From contig CAMGCA010000138.1 of the NCBI GenBank assembly GCA_946011705.1, forward strand, positions 1 to 5,727: 5,727 nt of DNA, in the 5' to 3' direction. The notes beneath the pieces were generated by a model that was not told where the DNA came from, searched no databases, and worked only from the letters and a program-made list of their open reading frames with translations. Position numbers and translations under genes: made by a program. Of this stretch, positions 5,312 to 5,727 are shown piece after piece (the first letter of the stretch is position 1; every line of letters starts with the position of its first letter). Source of the DNA: an uncultured Clostridia bacterium (GTDB lineage Bacteria > Bacillota > Clostridia > Oscillospirales > Oscillospiraceae).

Positions 5312-5727
5312 TTACGCGCCGAAGTGCTCCGCCACCTTGGCGAGCATCTTTCGGATGGGCAGTTGATAGGGGCACCGCTGCTCGCAGGCGCCGCAGCCGA
5401 TGCAGTCGGAGGCCTTTTTGTCCATGGCCATGTAGCGGCTCTTGGCCCAGTCCGCAAGGCCGTAGCGCTGCAAATAACCATCAAACAGGAAGGCACCGGA
5501 GATGTTGATGCCCACAGAGCAGGGCTGACAGTAGTTGCACCGGCGGCAGAACTGGGTGCCAAGGGCGCTGCGGATTTTCTGGAAGCCCGCTTTTTCCTCC
5601 TGGGTCAGTTCGGAATTGTCGGAAACCGCCGCCAGATTCTGCCGCAGCTCCTTGGGTTCCGCCATGCCGGGAATCACCACGGTGACGTTGGGATTGGCGC
5701 AGATGTAGCGCAGCGCCAGGGTGGCAT
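5312..5727 (-). CDS. Aldo/keto reductase with C-terminal 4Fe-4S dicluster domain (5' part outside window)
   Basis: C-terminal 137 residues of a larger protein whose start lies past the right edge; TAA stop at 5312-5314. The first visible stretch, ALRYICANPNVTVVIPGM, is the last strand/helix region of an aldo/keto reductase barrel, with the NADPH-side VIPGM motif. A tail follows with two cysteine sets. The first is C-x2-C-x2-C-x2-C in FCRRCNYCQPCSVGI (visible residues 59-73). The second is the classical ferredoxin pattern C-x2-C-x2-C-x3-C-P in CIGCGACEQRCP (108-119). This arrangement is known from the 'predicted oxidoreductase of the aldo/keto reductase family with ferredoxin domain' group, common in anaerobes. 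Substrate and electron partner are unknown. It likely belongs to a separate transcription unit from cbiMNQO, given the hairpin and fresh promoter between them. Confidence 0.92.
   Translation of the reverse strand, partial: ATLALRYICANPNVTVVIPGMAEPKELRQNLAAVSDNSELTQEEKAGFQKIRSALGTQFCRRCNYCQPCSVGINISGAFLFDGYLQRYGLADWAKSRYMAMDKKASDCIGCGACEQRCPYQLPIRKMLAKVAEHFGA

Noticed and set aside
1..5727. tRNA, rRNA, CRISPR array, insertion sequence or phage features
   Set aside because: No tandem spaced repeats, transposase motifs, terminal inverted repeats or RNA-gene signatures were seen. All non-coding stretches are explained by promoters, terminators and the riboswitch.

Overview
The window looks like a chromosomal segment of a GC-rich anaerobic Firmicute, most likely a gut Clostridia member of the Oscillospiraceae/Ruminococcaceae type. 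This rests on the gene families, strong AGGAGG ribosome binding sites, near-consensus sigma-A promoters and a Firmicutes-style terminator riboswitch. It is an inference from gene content, not a taxonomic match. Every gene I can support lies on the minus strand, so the genes read from right to left.

Right end (5312-5727): the C-terminal part of an aldo/keto reductase with a dicluster ferredoxin tail, followed by a 16-bp perfect hairpin (5270-5306). Next (4930-5311) is a long regulatory leader. It has a perfect TTGACA-17-TATAAT promoter, an inverted repeat over the start point, a cobalamin riboswitch aptamer (about 5035-5192), and an intrinsic terminator just upstream of the cbiM ribosome binding site.

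Middle (2236-4929): cbiM-cbiN-cbiQ-cbiO, a complete and tightly coupled energy-coupling-factor cobalt importer. CbiM is the substrate-binding membrane component, CbiN the small auxiliary subunit, CbiQ the coupling protein and CbiO the ATPase. Its B12 riboswitch makes it a cobalt-supply operon for cobalamin synthesis. It ends in a hairpin terminator at 2204-2231.

Left part (1-2190): a second operon with its own promoter and operator-like palindrome. It encodes a MobA/MocA-like nucleotidyltransferase fused to a ModE-like winged helix, then a histidine phosphatase, then an XdhC/CoxI protein that runs off the left edge. These are accessory genes for molybdenum hydroxylases (the xanthine dehydrogenase family). 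The first gene is broken by two frame-changing lesions. The second seems to have lost about 40 internal residues, including the catalytic acid region. XdhC reads through intact as far as it is visible. The operon therefore looks to be decaying, or the assembly has clustered errors there.

I found no clearly new defence or mobile system. The points most worth a second look are the clustered lesions in the molybdenum operon, the two promoter-proximal palindromes, and the three-way alternative pairing in the riboswitch expression platform.
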